From positions 14,456,251 to 14,520,250 of the forward strand of contig OU964931.1 of the NCBI GenBank assembly GCA_918807975.1: DNA of 64,000 nucleotides, in the 5' to 3' direction. The stretch comes from Aplidium turbinatum (taxonomy: Eukaryota; Chordata; Ascidiacea; Aplousobranchia; Polyclinidae). Numbering within the stretch: position 1 is the stretch's first letter; every line of letters starts with the position of its first letter. Below the pieces are notes generated by a model. That model did not search any database and was not told the DNA's origin. It saw only the letters and a program-made list of their open reading frames with translations. The position numbers and the translations under genes were made by a program. Shown in pieces: positions 48,572-60,663 of this stretch.

Positions 48572-49903
48572 CAGGGCTTCCCAAACCTTTTTGCTCGCGA
48601 CATCTTTTAATCTCCTAAAATTTTTTGCGACCCCTTACGATTAAACCATGAACGGACGTAACCCAGCAACAACACTACATTTAACATAATAAAAACAAAA
48701 ACAGTAAGCTAACGTTTTCGGCTAATCATACTGCCCTTTTCAAGCCTATAAGAAAAATATTTTTAAAAGAAATACTAAAGAATAATACACTATCGCAATA
48801 AAATATGGACAAATCTAAACATTTGAGAAATTTGCCTAGCTCATACAAACTGATACCTAAAAATTACGCAGCACAACGGGTCAAGTATTTGAGAGGTAAA
48901 ATTAATTAATTGTTCAGAAAAGGACTCAATCAGATTACGCAAGATGGACAGAAGCACAAGCACGAGATAGTGGCACAAACAAAGTAAAAATACGAGAAGC
49001 AATAGGCTTACATTATGTTATATGTAGTGCTGTTGCTGGGTTACGTCTGTTTATGGTTTAAAAAAGTTACCTCTCTACCCAAATTGCACTACCCAAATTG
49101 ACAAACAGTGCGAATTATACATTTGTGATATTTATTGAAAAGCGTAGATCAAACGAAAACCAAAACAATTTATCGGCACTCAGTTCAGTTTGTTTTTATT
49201 TTTTATTTATTTCTGACCATCACAACGAAGCCTATGGGTAGCCTACTGGAAACAAAACAAAAAAGCAAACACATTTATTCAGTGCAATGGGTGTGACTGC
49301 TTTCTGCCACAAAGCAAGTATAGTCGTGGCTCAGTGTTTGTTAATGCAGGTTTCAAGGCGGTTTCGATGTTGCTTAGGCTGGAACGGTAGGCTAAGTGAG
49401 AACACTTCAGATAAATTATTTGAAATTTTTGTTTCCAGATGTTCAATTTTTGATGAACGCATCAATTTTAGATTTCAATGCAAAATATTGATGTTTTTTC
49501 CAAGGAGGGACAAGTGAATTCGTATAGTTTTTAAAGCAAATCTGACATTTGGCATAATTCCAAAAGCTAGATGCGAAAATGGTGGAACAAGACTGAATTT
49601 TATTCTGTTGGAAAAATCACGATTTCGGTTTTCAACGTTAATTGGCTAGCCATTTTAAAGCTTTGACTTTTTAAAGCCACCTCACTTCACAATGCAGTAA
49701 AAGAGTTTTTAACTCCGATTCCATTTCACCTCATAAATTTTCAAAAATACGGGCAGACTATTGAGTGCGCGAATCTTAATAAAGTTAATAACTGTCACAG
49801 CATCTCGCACAGAAGTGTTAATATGCACAGTACCTTGTGCAAATTGATATACTTTCTGCGACCTCTGAAGTTCGTTACGCGACCCCCAGTTTGGGAAGCC
49901 CTG
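48572..49903. mobile_element. Non-autonomous hAT-like element
   Basis: The ends CAGGGCTTCCCAAACC and GTTTGGGAAGCCCTG are flanked by an exact 8-bp duplication, GTGTAGGC (48564-48571, 49904-49911). Subterminal GCGACxxCTT and ACGCGACCCC motifs lie inside. No transposase is seen; the 76-codon ORF at 49287 has no recognised content. Confidence 0.9.
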
Positions 49904-50301
49904 GTGTAGGCTACTAATACAAACTCTGATTGTTCAATAAAGTTATTTTTCTCTTCCATCAATTGCCTACAAAAGTTACCTAGTTTAGCATAGAGTCGTA
50001 GACAGTCAAGGTCGTTGCATAAAACCATTTTTTTTATTGTTTTTGGATTGAGATTATGTTCAACTTTACGCAGTCATACAGCACTCGTTATCTTTTTCAA
50101 ACCACTGAGTTATTCATACAACATTTTGTATGATACGTCATGCATTTTTGGTCCCATCTACTAATTAAAACGTTTGCTTTGAAATCATTCATCCTGATTA
50201 CAATGCTTAGTCTAGTTTGCCTAAGCTTTGCAAATCTTACCATTATTATGTGCCTTTGGGCTAACAATTTGTTAGGTCTACCCTAAAGCTATCAGTCCCT
50301 G

Positions 50302-50860
50302 TGGTCACAGCGGTAAACCATAATCTCTTCGTGGGAAAATTGTAACGTAAGATTCCCAAATCCGTTCGTCTGCATGCAATGACCCAAAAATAAACACACT
50401 TTCGAAACGTCTATTCAAACAGTGTATTCCAGTAAAATTAGCCCGAGGCTATCGAAAATAGGTGTAACGCCTACACCTCTAAAAAAACTGTCACTACAAT
50501 ACAGATTAATTGGATAAAAGACGGAACTTTTGTCCAGCTAGCAAGCACTAAGCCAACAGTTAAATGTGCGGCCAACTTTCAAACAATCATTTTACGAATG
50601 ACCAGAATAGATATCAATATCTCAAATTCACGTAGAAAGTAACTGTGACGCAATAAATGAAAGACAATTATGAAGTCATTCCAACAGGTGTTTAAGCTGA
50701 TGTAATATTTCCTGTTTAAACAGGCCCAAACAGGTCCAAACAGGTCTTTTGAACGATGGTGCAATTTTGGCACATGCTTTAGGAATTTCCATGACGTAAT
50801 ATTCAGTAGACTTGAACGGTTTTTATATGACGTTTGATTTGGTGAAAATTGTCGGGAACA
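50302..50860 (-). repeat. 3' LTR of the BEL/Pao fossil
   Basis: 559-bp direct repeat, almost identical to 55389-55937. It has one extra unit of a short AAACAGGTCC-type repeat. Confidence 0.92.
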
Positions 50861-51165
50861 TAGCGGCCCCTAGTTATGACAGTCTGACATGGCATAACTA
50901 AAAAGAAATGACGACAATTGTGAGCCAATGAATAAAAACACATGATACACAAATTGTTTGAATCACTCACGTTTAAGTTAATACGCAAATACAAAGGGCA
51001 TGCAAAGAATGAACAGCAATAAGAATAAACACGACGATACATGAAATTGGTACCATAGGTACACGCTAAATGACGCTATATACAATGGTTGCGCTAATAA
51101 CCGACTGTTCCGGGCTCAGACAAGGGTCGGCCACCGCAGACAAAACCAGGCTCAAACCCTAACAC

Positions 51166-54100
51166 TTAGGTGTTCTTTACGGGGGCGAGGCACGAAATAT
51201 CCCTCAACACGTAGTCTACTTTTACTTTCCCCGTACTCTCATCATAGTTGCAGACGGCAACTTTGGCTCTACGAACCACAGGCTTCCCTTTCCTAATTTG
51301 TGGAACTACCTCATGCACCCTCCCAAGTTGATACTTCCCACGTTTACCAATGTCTTGGAGAGAACCTACCACTACAAGTTGACCAGGCTCCAAATTCTCG
51401 GCCATTTTTAGCCATTTTTTCCGGCCCTGAAGACCTGGCAAGTAAAAATCGATCCATTTATTCCAAAACTGCTGAGAAAGTGACAAATTGAACCGATAAT
51501 CCCTTCTTAATTGGTCACGATCATGTGGTTGCCCAACAGCACAGTATGGGTCTAAGTATGGGGTCAAAAGTGAGGCAGGGGTGATGACAGTAAAATCCCT
51601 AGGGTCGTCACTCAAAGGTACCAAAGGGCGTTCGTTCACGATCCGAACGGCACTGCCTGTGTACGTAAGCAGTTCAATAAAATTGGGCTTACGAATTGAA
51701 GAGTCCAAAATGTGAAAAAAGTATTTGGTCACATCAGCCATGAAACCAAATCTTTCAAGCCGAAATCTAGCCAAGACATCTACCAGAGGGTTTAACAAGT
51801 CAGACAATTCAGGACAAGAAGACATTACATCATTTACACAAGTTCCTCGGAATTCAGATTGTTTTAAAGCCTTCTTCTTTAAATCAGCAGCTCTATCTGA
51901 CGCCAACACAAAATTGTTAGGTAAATCAATAACTTCCTTCAACGGAACAGGTATCTCAAATCGACCATCTTTCAACTCAATATTCGGTTCGACAAGTTCT
52001 CTAGCCAAAATATCATTGCGAGACAATTCACAGGTTTCATTTTGCAAAGTCAAATCCTGAATGACTTTATTCAGGTCTGCTATTTCCATATCACGAGACT
52101 CAATTTTACGCTGAAAGCCAGAGATGACATCCGACTCTGAAGACGTCTGCACTCTGCACACTTTAGCAACGCTTTCAACTAAGGGTGACTTACCACCACA
52201 AGCCAACCAACCGAGAGGAGTGAGTAAAGCATGCAGTTCACTGCGATTTTCACCAACACGTTCTTCTTTTGCCCACATCAAATAAGCGTTGTCATTGCCA
52301 ATCAGTACATCTACAGTACTACAATCATTCAAATGAAACATATTCACGTCATGAAAATGACGGAAACCACTTAAATCTTGTTTATGAGGTAAAGTTTTAA
52401 CATCGTCAGCCCAAGCTGGGTTAACCACCGAGGTTATATCACAAAACAGTTCATCAGTCTCTAACGACTGGATGTTGAGTTTAACAAGGTCAGCACAAGT
52501 AGGTTTCTGACCAGCCAGAGTATCTATTTTAAACGACGCTTTATCATACGGTTTAAGACCAAGTTCGCACACCAAGTCACTCGAAACAAAGGTCAACTGC
52601 GAACCAGGATCATGCTGACAATACACCAACTTCGATTTGCCAGTCATTGGAGTCAAAACACGAGCAGCAGTAACGCGGTTAAAGGCTGCTTTAACATTTC
52701 CAATCTTAACATTACGCACAGGAACTCTGGCACCAGCATCATCTTTACCGACCAAATCCAGAGAATCACGTGACGTCACATAAAAATCATGCAGAAGAAA
52801 ATAGTGTTTCCTATCGTTGGTAGGTCCACACTTACGACAGTTATTTGCATGATTACAGTCTCTAACCATATGCTGGCGCAAACAATTCAAGCATTTGCCA
52901 GCTTTCACAATGACATCTCTCCGATCTTTAAGTGTCAAGCGCAAAAATTCTTTACAATTAGACAAAAAATGATATTCAACTTGACCACGTGACGAACAAC
53001 AAAAACATGCCGGTATGTCACTACGTCTGGCCACACCGCCGCGCGGTGCGCCAACAGCAGTCGAGTACTGCGAACTCCCTGAAATCACATTATCATGGGG
53101 TTTTACCGACGTCTGCCTAACCGGACATGAAGGCAATTTTCCTTTGCCAAACTTTTTAAAATGCTGCGACTCACCAGAATCGCCCATTAGCATAATGCTA
53201 AAATCAGTCGACTTGCGCGTTTCCTCCCGTACTACAAAATCAAACAAACTCTGAAAGGTAGGTTCCTCAGTGCTACCATACTGATCACCTAAAAAGTCAA
53301 GATAACGCTGCTTAGCGTCAAACGGGAGTCGCTTAGCCAAATCCAAAACAAAACGTCCTTCTAATTTATCACGCTGACCATAAGCTTTCGCGTAAAGCAA
53401 ACACTGCGACAATTCATCTTTAAACTCTTTCAAATCACTGGAAGAGATAGAAGTCAATTTGCTACCATAGCGATACTTTCTAATTTCTGGTTCTGCGAAA
53501 AGACCTCCACGAACCCCAAAACGTTGGGACAAGCGAGCTAACGACATTTCTATCCTGTCTTCCTCTGACAAGCCAGGAGTGTCAGAAACCAAATTAGCAA
53601 TCGTTTGTGCAGCTGTTCTAACACAAGCTGCTTGCAACAAAGTCAAACGAGTTCCCTTAAAGGGCGAAGCTGCCATCAAGGCCATAACACGATTTTTAAA
53701 GAAGACAAATGGCATATTATTACCATCGTAACCAATCAAGGCCGCCTTATCGAAGAACGTCCTACTATTTTGGTATTCAAAAAAGCAATCCTGCTGTTGA
53801 GAACTCGATTTAGCGGGAGAAGACAAGCTATATCCCTTAATGGGCTGAGTGGGCTCAGTCACATGCACAGCCCGATCACGATCCTCACATACGTTAAAAT
53901 CAGGAGACACGATACGCCTCTCACAACCACCCAAATTACGTGTAGCTGGGCGATCAAAAACTAGCGGCGCTGAAAACTGTGAAGGGGGCAAAGCATTACT
54001 GCTAATGGAGGCCCCGTGACCTGTACGCTCTGGGGGAGGAGTTCGGTTGTAATTTGCAGACCTTGGCTCTACAGCCTTCGGAAGATCCTTAGCCGCGGCC

Positions 54101-54660
54101 CCAAGACCTCCTGAAACAGCTGGAAAACATGTGGATTGTACAGGTCCACTTACGGATTGAACAGGCGTGTGGAAAAGGTTAGGTAAATTAAACTGTGATT
54201 GATGTTCACTTCTGGAATGCCTAGAAGAGCCCTTCCTAGAGCTACGCCGGGAGCCCAACTCAGAACGATATTCAGCTAAAACTACCTCTTTACGTTGTTC
54301 GGCCCTCAACTGAGCGTCTTTGAGTGCGAACTCAGCAGCTCTCGCTTCGGCTCTCGCGGCGGCCTCTGCAGCTCTCGCAGCAGCCTCAGCTCGTATGGCC
54401 TCAGCTCTCGCTTCGGCCTCAGCTTGTATCTGGAGCTCCTCTCGTTTTAACTGTAGGTTAATTTGTGTAACTATCCGTGACGAGCTCTCAGACATCCTAG
54501 TGCTTACGTTTGAGGCGCTATCCTCAGGATGTATGTCAGCATCCAACCTATCTGAGAAATCACTTTCTTTTTGTTCGAAGTTATTTTTTAACGAGTTAAA
54601 TTCGGGATCTACCCTATCACGAAGTTCTGCCAAGATTGCAGAGTTAACAATTTTACTCAA
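51166..54660 (-). pseudogene. BEL/Pao gag-protease reading frame (fossil, incomplete polyprotein)
   Basis: A long reading frame of 1164 codons within the LTR element. In order: an Ala/Glu/Arg-rich probable coiled coil (about residues 75-125); a Ser/Arg-rich linker; a gag core (about 310-490) with the DLKEFKDELSQCLLYAKAYG pattern; Cys/His knuckles (about 555-640: CFCC, CLNC, CRKC); a retropepsin-like site (HDPGSQLTFVSSDL, about 683); and a C-terminal segment including LEPGQLVVVGSLQDIGKRGKY, typical of the end of BEL/Pao polyproteins. The family's reverse transcriptase and integrase catalytic motifs are not seen. A shorter reading frame at 54690-54968 precedes it. It is retroelement sequence, not a host gene. 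Confidence 0.88.
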
Positions 54661-55388
54661 AAGAGCATGGAAATGCCGTAATTCCTCTTCTAAAGTATAG
54701 ATAACTTAGATCGAAAAATTAACAGTTCCTGCTTATCACTCAAAGAACCTAGGGCCACAGAAAGTTTCCCAATTTGAGTCAAAATATCCCGTCTAAGATG
54801 CCGGGCCTCTCGAACTGACTTAGCCTCATCGTTAATGGGTCCCTCCCCAGAATGGCCTGCCCGACCGCAAAGAACATCATCAGGCTTAAACTCAGTCGAG
54901 TCGACGGCGGTCGAGTCCCTGTCGCCACCGAGTGTAGACATATTAAATGTTAGGGCTAAATTTAACAATTAAAAAAATTAAGTTACACAAACACACAAAA
55001 TTACAGTAGTTATAAAAAACTTAACTGCAAAGACCGTAAAAATACAAAAAAGAATTTAAATGCACGATACCGTATCTGTACGAGTATGAAGTCCTAAAGT
55101 CCACAAAACTTGCTTGGATTCTTCCACTTGAATCTTCAAGCACAGATGGATTGCCTTTTAATCTTCTTTCTTGCCAATGAATGTCAAAGTTATTTTTCTT
55201 CTGTACCAAACTGAGAAGAAATGTCTTTACTTTTTAGCTTAAAGTTCTTCAGTTGCCTACCGAGAAGAAATGTCTTTAATTTTCTTTGCTTCTTTAGACT
55301 ACCAACCAATAAGATCTTCTTTTATTATTTCTTTGCTTCTAAGTGCTTCTTGGCCTACCAACTAACTAACTTCGTCTTTTATTTTTTA

Positions 55389-55937
55389 TGGTCACAGCGG
55401 TAAACCATAATCTCTTCGTGGGGAAATTGTAACGTAAGATTCCCAAATCCGTTCGTCTGCATGCAATGACCCAAAAATAAACACACTTTCGAAACGTCTA
55501 TTCAAACAGTGTATTCCAGTAAAATTAGCCCGAGGCTATCGAAAATAGGTGTAACGCCTACACCTCTAAAAAAACTGTCACTACAATACAGATTAATTGG
55601 ATAAAAGACGGAACTTTTGTCCAGCTAGCAAGCACTAAGCCAACAGTTAAATGTGCGGCCAACTTTCAAACAATCATTTTACGAATGACCAGAATAGATA
55701 TCAATATCTCAAATTCACGTAGAAAGTAACTGTGACGCAATAAATGAAAGACAATTATGAAGTCATTCCAACAGGTGTTTAAGCTGATGTAATATTTCCT
55801 GTTTAAACAGGCCCAAACAGGTCTTATGAACGATGGTGCAATTTTGGCACATGCTTTAGGAATTTCCATGACGTAATATTCAGTAGACTTGAACGGTTTT
55901 TATATGACGTTTGATTTGGTGAAAATTGTCGGGAACA
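55389..55937 (-). repeat. 5' LTR of the BEL/Pao fossil
   Basis: 549-bp direct repeat pairing with 50302-50860. It is the upstream LTR in element orientation. Confidence 0.92.
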
Positions 55938-56468
55938 CCCTGAAAGTAATTTTACAAAATATTGTTTTGATATACCGTAGCCTAATACAATATTATGTTC
56001 GACTTAAAGATACAGCCCAGCCCTAGGCTATTATCTCCGCGTTGCAAAGACCTATCACGAAATAACTGCACGAAATATAGACTCATCATAGATAGCATAG
56101 TTTGTTGCACGCTTTTCGAAAATAGTTCTTTAGATTTACCAGAGCAATACTAAATAATGCAGACGTTTACGTTTCACTGACGTTTAAACAACCATAGCTT
56201 ACAGCAGTGGTTCTTAACCTGGGCGCTACCGCCCCCTAGTGGGCGCTGTTAAATTTTAGAGGGGCGGAAATATTCAGGGGGCGTTATAGGGGGCGCTACA
56301 TTCAGAAGGTGTAACGATATTTTCCTCACTGCAAATTTGCTTTAGTAGTTCTGCTGGGGGTACGAGAATCCACCGAGGATGAGGAGCTATATACAGTATA
56401 GAGATTGTGTTTAACAAGGGAAGTAGTGATTCTCTCTCAGAGCATTCTATGTTGGCCTATACAGCACA

Positions 56469-56516
56469 ATGCACAACACCATCCGACAAGCGTGGACGTC
56501 GGATGGTGTTGTGCAT
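56469..56516. repeat. 19-bp hairpin, 10-base loop
   Basis: ATGCACAACACCATCCGAC and its exact reverse complement are separated by AAGCGTGGAC, inside the hAT-like element. Confidence 0.85.
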
Positions 56517-56686
56517 GGCCTTTGTTGTTGATAATGGGCATTGTTTCCCTTTCCTTGTAGTAAGTAAATGGCATTTTGTGGTCAGCTTTTGGCAGGGACA
56601 GCGGGCAGGCAGTGCAAGCAAACCATAAGGACTGGTCATAATAATAGTCAGTCAATAATGGTTATTAGTGTAACTCTTACTAACTA

Positions 56687-56761
56687 CTAAAAAATCAGCA
56701 GAGATGTGCCTTAAGACTTTTAAGTTAAGAGCCTTAAGGCACATCTGTGCTGATTTTTTAG
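56687..56761. repeat. 29-bp hairpin, one mismatch
   Basis: Arms 56687-56715 and 56733-56761 pair at 28 of 29 positions around a 17-base loop, inside the same hAT-like element. Confidence 0.85.
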
Positions 56762-57343
56762 TATTAAAACTAACATCGGCTTAAACTAGTTTTTTCTTAC
56801 TAACTAATAACTAATTACTACTGGCTGTAGGCTAGCCTTATAGTCTTGGAAGAAAATGTCATTAGTAGGCTACAGCCCTTATATTATGGTGGGCGCCAGA
56901 CTATGGAAATCTCTGAAAAGGGGCGCTGGGGAAAAAAAGGTTAAGAACCACTGGCTTACAGCATAGGCTAGGCTAGAGTTCATTAGACAAAAACAATGCT
57001 TTACAAAAATTGTTTCAACAACCTCGTTTCTAAATCCGTAGTAGCTGAAAATGCCTGCGCCACATCCTAAACTAATCACTTTGCGTTTCGCTTACAAATT
57101 ATCACAGTGTACACACCAAAATGTCAGTGGGGAGAGAAGCGCCGTTGCTAGCTAATTTGAGGTCGCTTATCACGAATATGGCCATTAAAAGATGCTCCTG
57201 TGTACAGTTTTTGCAAAAAAATTTTGTTTGATACCCTGCACTGCACTACGTAAAGCTGAAATGCAAGGTAATACCTGTGTATATTGGCTATTCTAACTGT
57301 GTAATGATGATTTTTTTCCTGCAATGAAGACCTACTGTATATA

Positions 57344-58190
57344 CAGTGGCGTACGCAGGATTTTGTCAAGGGGGGGGGGGGGGGGCATTGACAGTAGCGT
57401 AGCCATAAATTTGTAAAGGGAGGGGTTTGACAACGGCGGGCGAAGCCCGACAGCGTTTTTGCCTGAGAGGACACCCAGCGGCGGGGGGTCTGGGGGGCCT
57501 CCTCCAGAAAATTTTGAAAATTACTTTGAATTTGGTGCATTCTGAGAGCATTTTCAACAAAAATGTGGGTATGAATATTCCTGTAAAATGGTGCTGTCAG
57601 GTGGCATAGCAAAAGGATAAGATCATGTTTTCTTCGGTATTTTTCGGAAATAAAGCTAAGTCTCTATGTTTTCTTGTTGCTAATTCCTGGCTGAGATGTT
57701 TGAATGTTTGGTAATGGCAAAACTCGCTCTTTTAATGCAGTTTTGTTTAAAATTAGGCAAGTTTTTTTTAGACTGAAAGCATCATTCCCAAGCATAAAGA
57801 AACTGAAGGCATGATTTTCAATATCGTGATGTCACACGCGTGCCAAAGGGGGGGTTGTAACCCCAAAACCCCCCCTGGCTACGCCACTGGCCATTGATAT
57901 CCCAGACGTCTTCATGATATCCCAGTATGGTTTTAGTGTAGACTTTATCCATTTTTTTCTCACTATAGTAGGCTTACAGAACACTATGCTACATTGGCAT
58001 ACCTGGGGTGGGGTTGGTGAATTGGGCCATGTATTTCGTATTAGCTTAGTTTATAGAACAACATTGTTAATTGCTCTGACAGTGCAATCCAAAACATATT
58101 AAATGCCTTAATCTACGTCGTTAACTACTAAAACATTTTTAAAGGGGGGGGGGGATGGCCCAATGGCCCCCCCCCCTGCGTACGCTAGTG
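57344..58190. mobile_element. MITE with CAGTGGCGTACGCAGG ends
   Basis: The ends CAGTGGCGTACGCAGG and CCTGCGTACGCTAGTG are flanked by an exact 8-bp duplication, TGTATATA (57336-57343, 58191-58198). G/C runs sit inside both ends. A related MITE is inserted within it. Confidence 0.88.
57392..57889. mobile_element. Nested MITE of the CAGTAGCGTAGCC family
   Basis: The ends CAGTAGCGTAGCC and GGCTACGCCACTG are flanked by GGCATTGA/GCCATTGA (7 of 8 identical). The interior matches 38878-39321 and the partial copy at 31783-32069. An open stretch at 57148-57612 on the minus strand crosses its border and is not a gene. Confidence 0.85.
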
Positions 58191-58198
58191 TGTATATA

Positions 58199-58708
58199 CA
58201 TACATATACACACATGGTGGTAGTGCAGCAATGAGTAAGTCTGACCATCATTACTCATTAGGCCTATAGTTATATTGGGATCCTTTTTGCATTGGACATG
58301 TAGCCTACCGGTACTTAAATGCATATATGTATGTCTACTAGGCCTGCATCAGTTGCACTGCAACCAGAATTTAGGGAAATGCTCTACCTCCACTTTCCCT
58401 CAGTAGCCTACTTATATACTTTCATATTGTTTCAGATTTAGGTGTTTCTGTTTGCGTACTGTGGGCTGTGGCAATAGGTGAATTTAATGTTACATTTTGT
58501 AGTAGGCCTACATCTTCTGATTTGTGGATTTATAAATTTACCATGAAACCCTCTAACTGTGACTCTCGAAAGTGATCTTGTGTTAACCATCCAGATAAAT
58601 TTTGTTACATATGCGGCTTATACATTGTAGCCTAGTGGACAACAGACGTCCAGTGACGCCACGCACTTCCGAATTGTATGCGAAATATAATATTTCAGAT
58701 ATTTTAGT
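58199..58708. other. Spacer, nothing recognised
   Basis: TA-rich start (TGTATATACATACATATACAC), then unassigned sequence rich in TAGCCTA/TAGGCCT words. It may include the 5' part of the decayed protein family copy. Confidence 0.35.
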
Positions 58709-60082
58709 GTGAAATTCGGAGACCATGACAGAAGCTGGGCTCTTCACATCGTTTGTGCAGATTTTTCATCAAAAATAGCTGCATGGAAAGTAGGACAGAA
58801 GAGAAGTTTGTTTGCCGTCCCCATTGTGTGGCGTGAACCCTTTCGTCATGCATCTGACTGTTACTTTTGCCTCACGAAACTGTCCCAAGTATTGAAGAAG
58901 AAAATCGGGCTGCCATTGAGTATCCTCATGTTCCCACTGCAATAACACCTGTGTCGCATTATGCTGATGACTCTGACTTATCCATTCCTGTATATCCAGT
59001 GACTGAACATAGTGATAGTGACTCAAGCATTGCATCAGATTCTCATGCTTCCTTGTCTGACTGCTATGAACCCAGACCACGATGCGACCACCACGAAATC
59101 TCATTACCAGAGTTCAACGATTTGATCAGAGCACTGGAGTTGTCAATGAGACGTACAGAGTTACTTGCTTCACGGTTGCAACAGTGGAAGCTTACAGATA
59201 AATCTGTCACTGTTCGCGGTGTTCGTGAACGAGAAAAGGAGTTTATCGACTTTTTCTAACAAGGTGATTGATGATGGGGTCAAGCTGATATTTTGCAATG
59301 ATGTTGTATGGGACTGATGGGTGATCTGGAAGGTTATCATGATCCTGAGGACTGGCGACTCTTCTTCAACTCTTCTAAGGAAAGTCTCAAAGCAGCACTA
59401 GGCTACTACATTAAGGGAATAGAAAGCAATCAGTCGCTGTTGCATATTCTACAACAATGAAGGAGTCAACAGAAAGTATGAAAGCTATCTTGGAAGCCAT
59501 GAAATATGATACATTCCAATGGTAGGCTACCGGTACCTGTTTGAAGACTTCAAAGTGTTGAACATGCTGATGGGACACTCGGGCCCGACAATACCACTAG
59601 CCTACATTCAACAGGAATGGCCGGCTAGGGCATCATATAATCCTGGAGAGCACAATGTGGCCAACATTCCACTTGTTGATCCCAAAAGAATCCTTATGCC
59701 TCCCTTACACATCAAGCTAGGCTTCATAAAACAGTTTGTTATTTCCTTGAAAAGTGAGGCAGCAATTAATCAGTTAAAGGCACTATCTTCAGCTCTTTCT
59801 AATCCAAAAGTTACAGCTGGAGTTTTTACTGGTCCAGATGTGGAAAAAATGTTGGAAGATGAGTTGCTAGAGAGCTTGCTGAATAGGACTGAGAGAAATG
59901 CATACATTAGTCTAAAGGCGGTGGTGCATAACTTTCTGGGAAACCATAGAAGTAGCAACTACAAGGAGATAGTAGCAAAACTGTTTAGTGACCACCAGGC
60001 GATGGGCTGTAATAGCCTACTAGCGAAAACAAGCGCAAAGCTTCAGAACAACATTTCTGAGTCTTGCCTCAACTGGATCTAA
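58709..60082 (+). pseudogene. Decayed copy of a repetitive metazoan protein family (probably transposon-borne)
   Basis: In plus-strand pieces: FGDHDRSWALHIVC, AVPIVWREPFRHASDCYFCL, then RAAIEYPHVPTAITPVSH, then at 59519-60082 a 187-codon frame with LLxHxG-like NMLMGHSGPT, QQEWPARASYNPGEHNVANI, PLVDPKRILMPPLHIKLGF and NFLGNHRSSNYKEIVAKLF. I know these blocks from a family of 'uncharacterized' proteins scattered in many copies in cnidarian and arthropod genomes (drsWaPH, iWREPxxHxxDCYFC, PLVxPxkIlmPPLHIKLGLmK). Their copy number suggests a DNA transposon. Here the frame changes and stops several times, so it is a relic. No DDE core could be assigned. Confidence 0.7.
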
Positions 60083-60663
60083 TCACAGGCGCTATTATCT
60101 CTAACTACCACGTCTATTTAGCACAGTGCACCCTAACTCTGGTTATATATATTAGGCTACAACTTTTTAAATTTTTTAAAAACTCTTTTCTCAAAAATGG
60201 TACACAGGAGCTCATTTTAATGGTGAAATTCGCGTTCAGCATTGTCGACTTGACCATAAAACATGTAGGCTATCTATTGCAAGTGACAATTTTTTTAGTC
60301 AAAATGTAGCCTACACACTGTGTTGCTGTTACAGCAAATGAAATGTATAAACATGTTTATTTTAGTCTAAGACGTTTTGAAGCTTTCCGGTGGTTGTGTT
60401 TGTCGCGTTGCCGCGTGCCCCATTTCAGACAGTAGGCTACACGTCAAAAAAAGCGTAGTCTAGGTTTGCTTTGTTACGTAGGCTACAAAAGCCTTTAGCA
60501 TTGGACCTTATTGCGTCAAAATGGAATAAACACTATACAGTCCTGCAAGGGTGCGCAAGGGCACATGCTATCACTTTTAAAGAATGAAAGATCTGACTTT
60601 TCTTTTTAAAAAAAAGATCTGAGTCTTCTAAGGCTCGAGTTTCAAAGTAGACTTAGAGGAGAA
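60083..60663. other. Spacer, nothing recognised
   Basis: AT-rich sequence after the decayed protein relic. No supported exon or transposon end. Confidence 0.35.

Larger units (their letters stand above)
50302..55937 (-). mobile_element. BEL/Pao LTR retrotransposon fossil, 5.6 kb, young but broken
   Basis: Element on the minus strand, bounded by two LTRs beginning TG and ending CA, with a 5-bp target duplication CCCTG (50297-50301 and 55938-55942). Parts seen: 5' LTR (55389-55937), untranslated leader, gag-like and protease-like regions and a C-terminal pol-like segment in one long reading frame, a purine-rich tract AGGGGCCGCTA just before the 3' LTR, and the 3' LTR (50302-50860). Reverse transcriptase, RNase H and integrase cores are not recognised. 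The copy is therefore broken (at least one large loss) and could have moved only with help from intact relatives. The LTRs differ by about two substitutions and one repeat-unit indel, so the insertion is recent on an evolutionary scale. A primer-binding site was not identified. Confidence 0.9.
56205..56953. mobile_element. Non-autonomous hAT-like element with two long hairpins
   Basis: The ends CAGTGGTTCTTAACCTGGGC and AAGGTTAAGAACCACTG are flanked by an exact 8-bp duplication, GCTTACAG (56197-56204, 56954-56961). It is 749 bp long, with GGGGCG-type subterminal repeats. The interior carries two hairpins (56469-56516 and 56687-56761). No transposase is present. Confidence 0.9.

Noticed and set aside
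51166-54660. The 1164-codon frame as a novel host protein
   Set aside because: It lies between two near-identical LTRs and contains gag, zinc-knuckle and protease features of BEL/Pao elements.
57148-57612. 154-codon minus-strand frame
   Set aside because: It spans the borders of two nested MITEs and contains translated poly-G/C runs.
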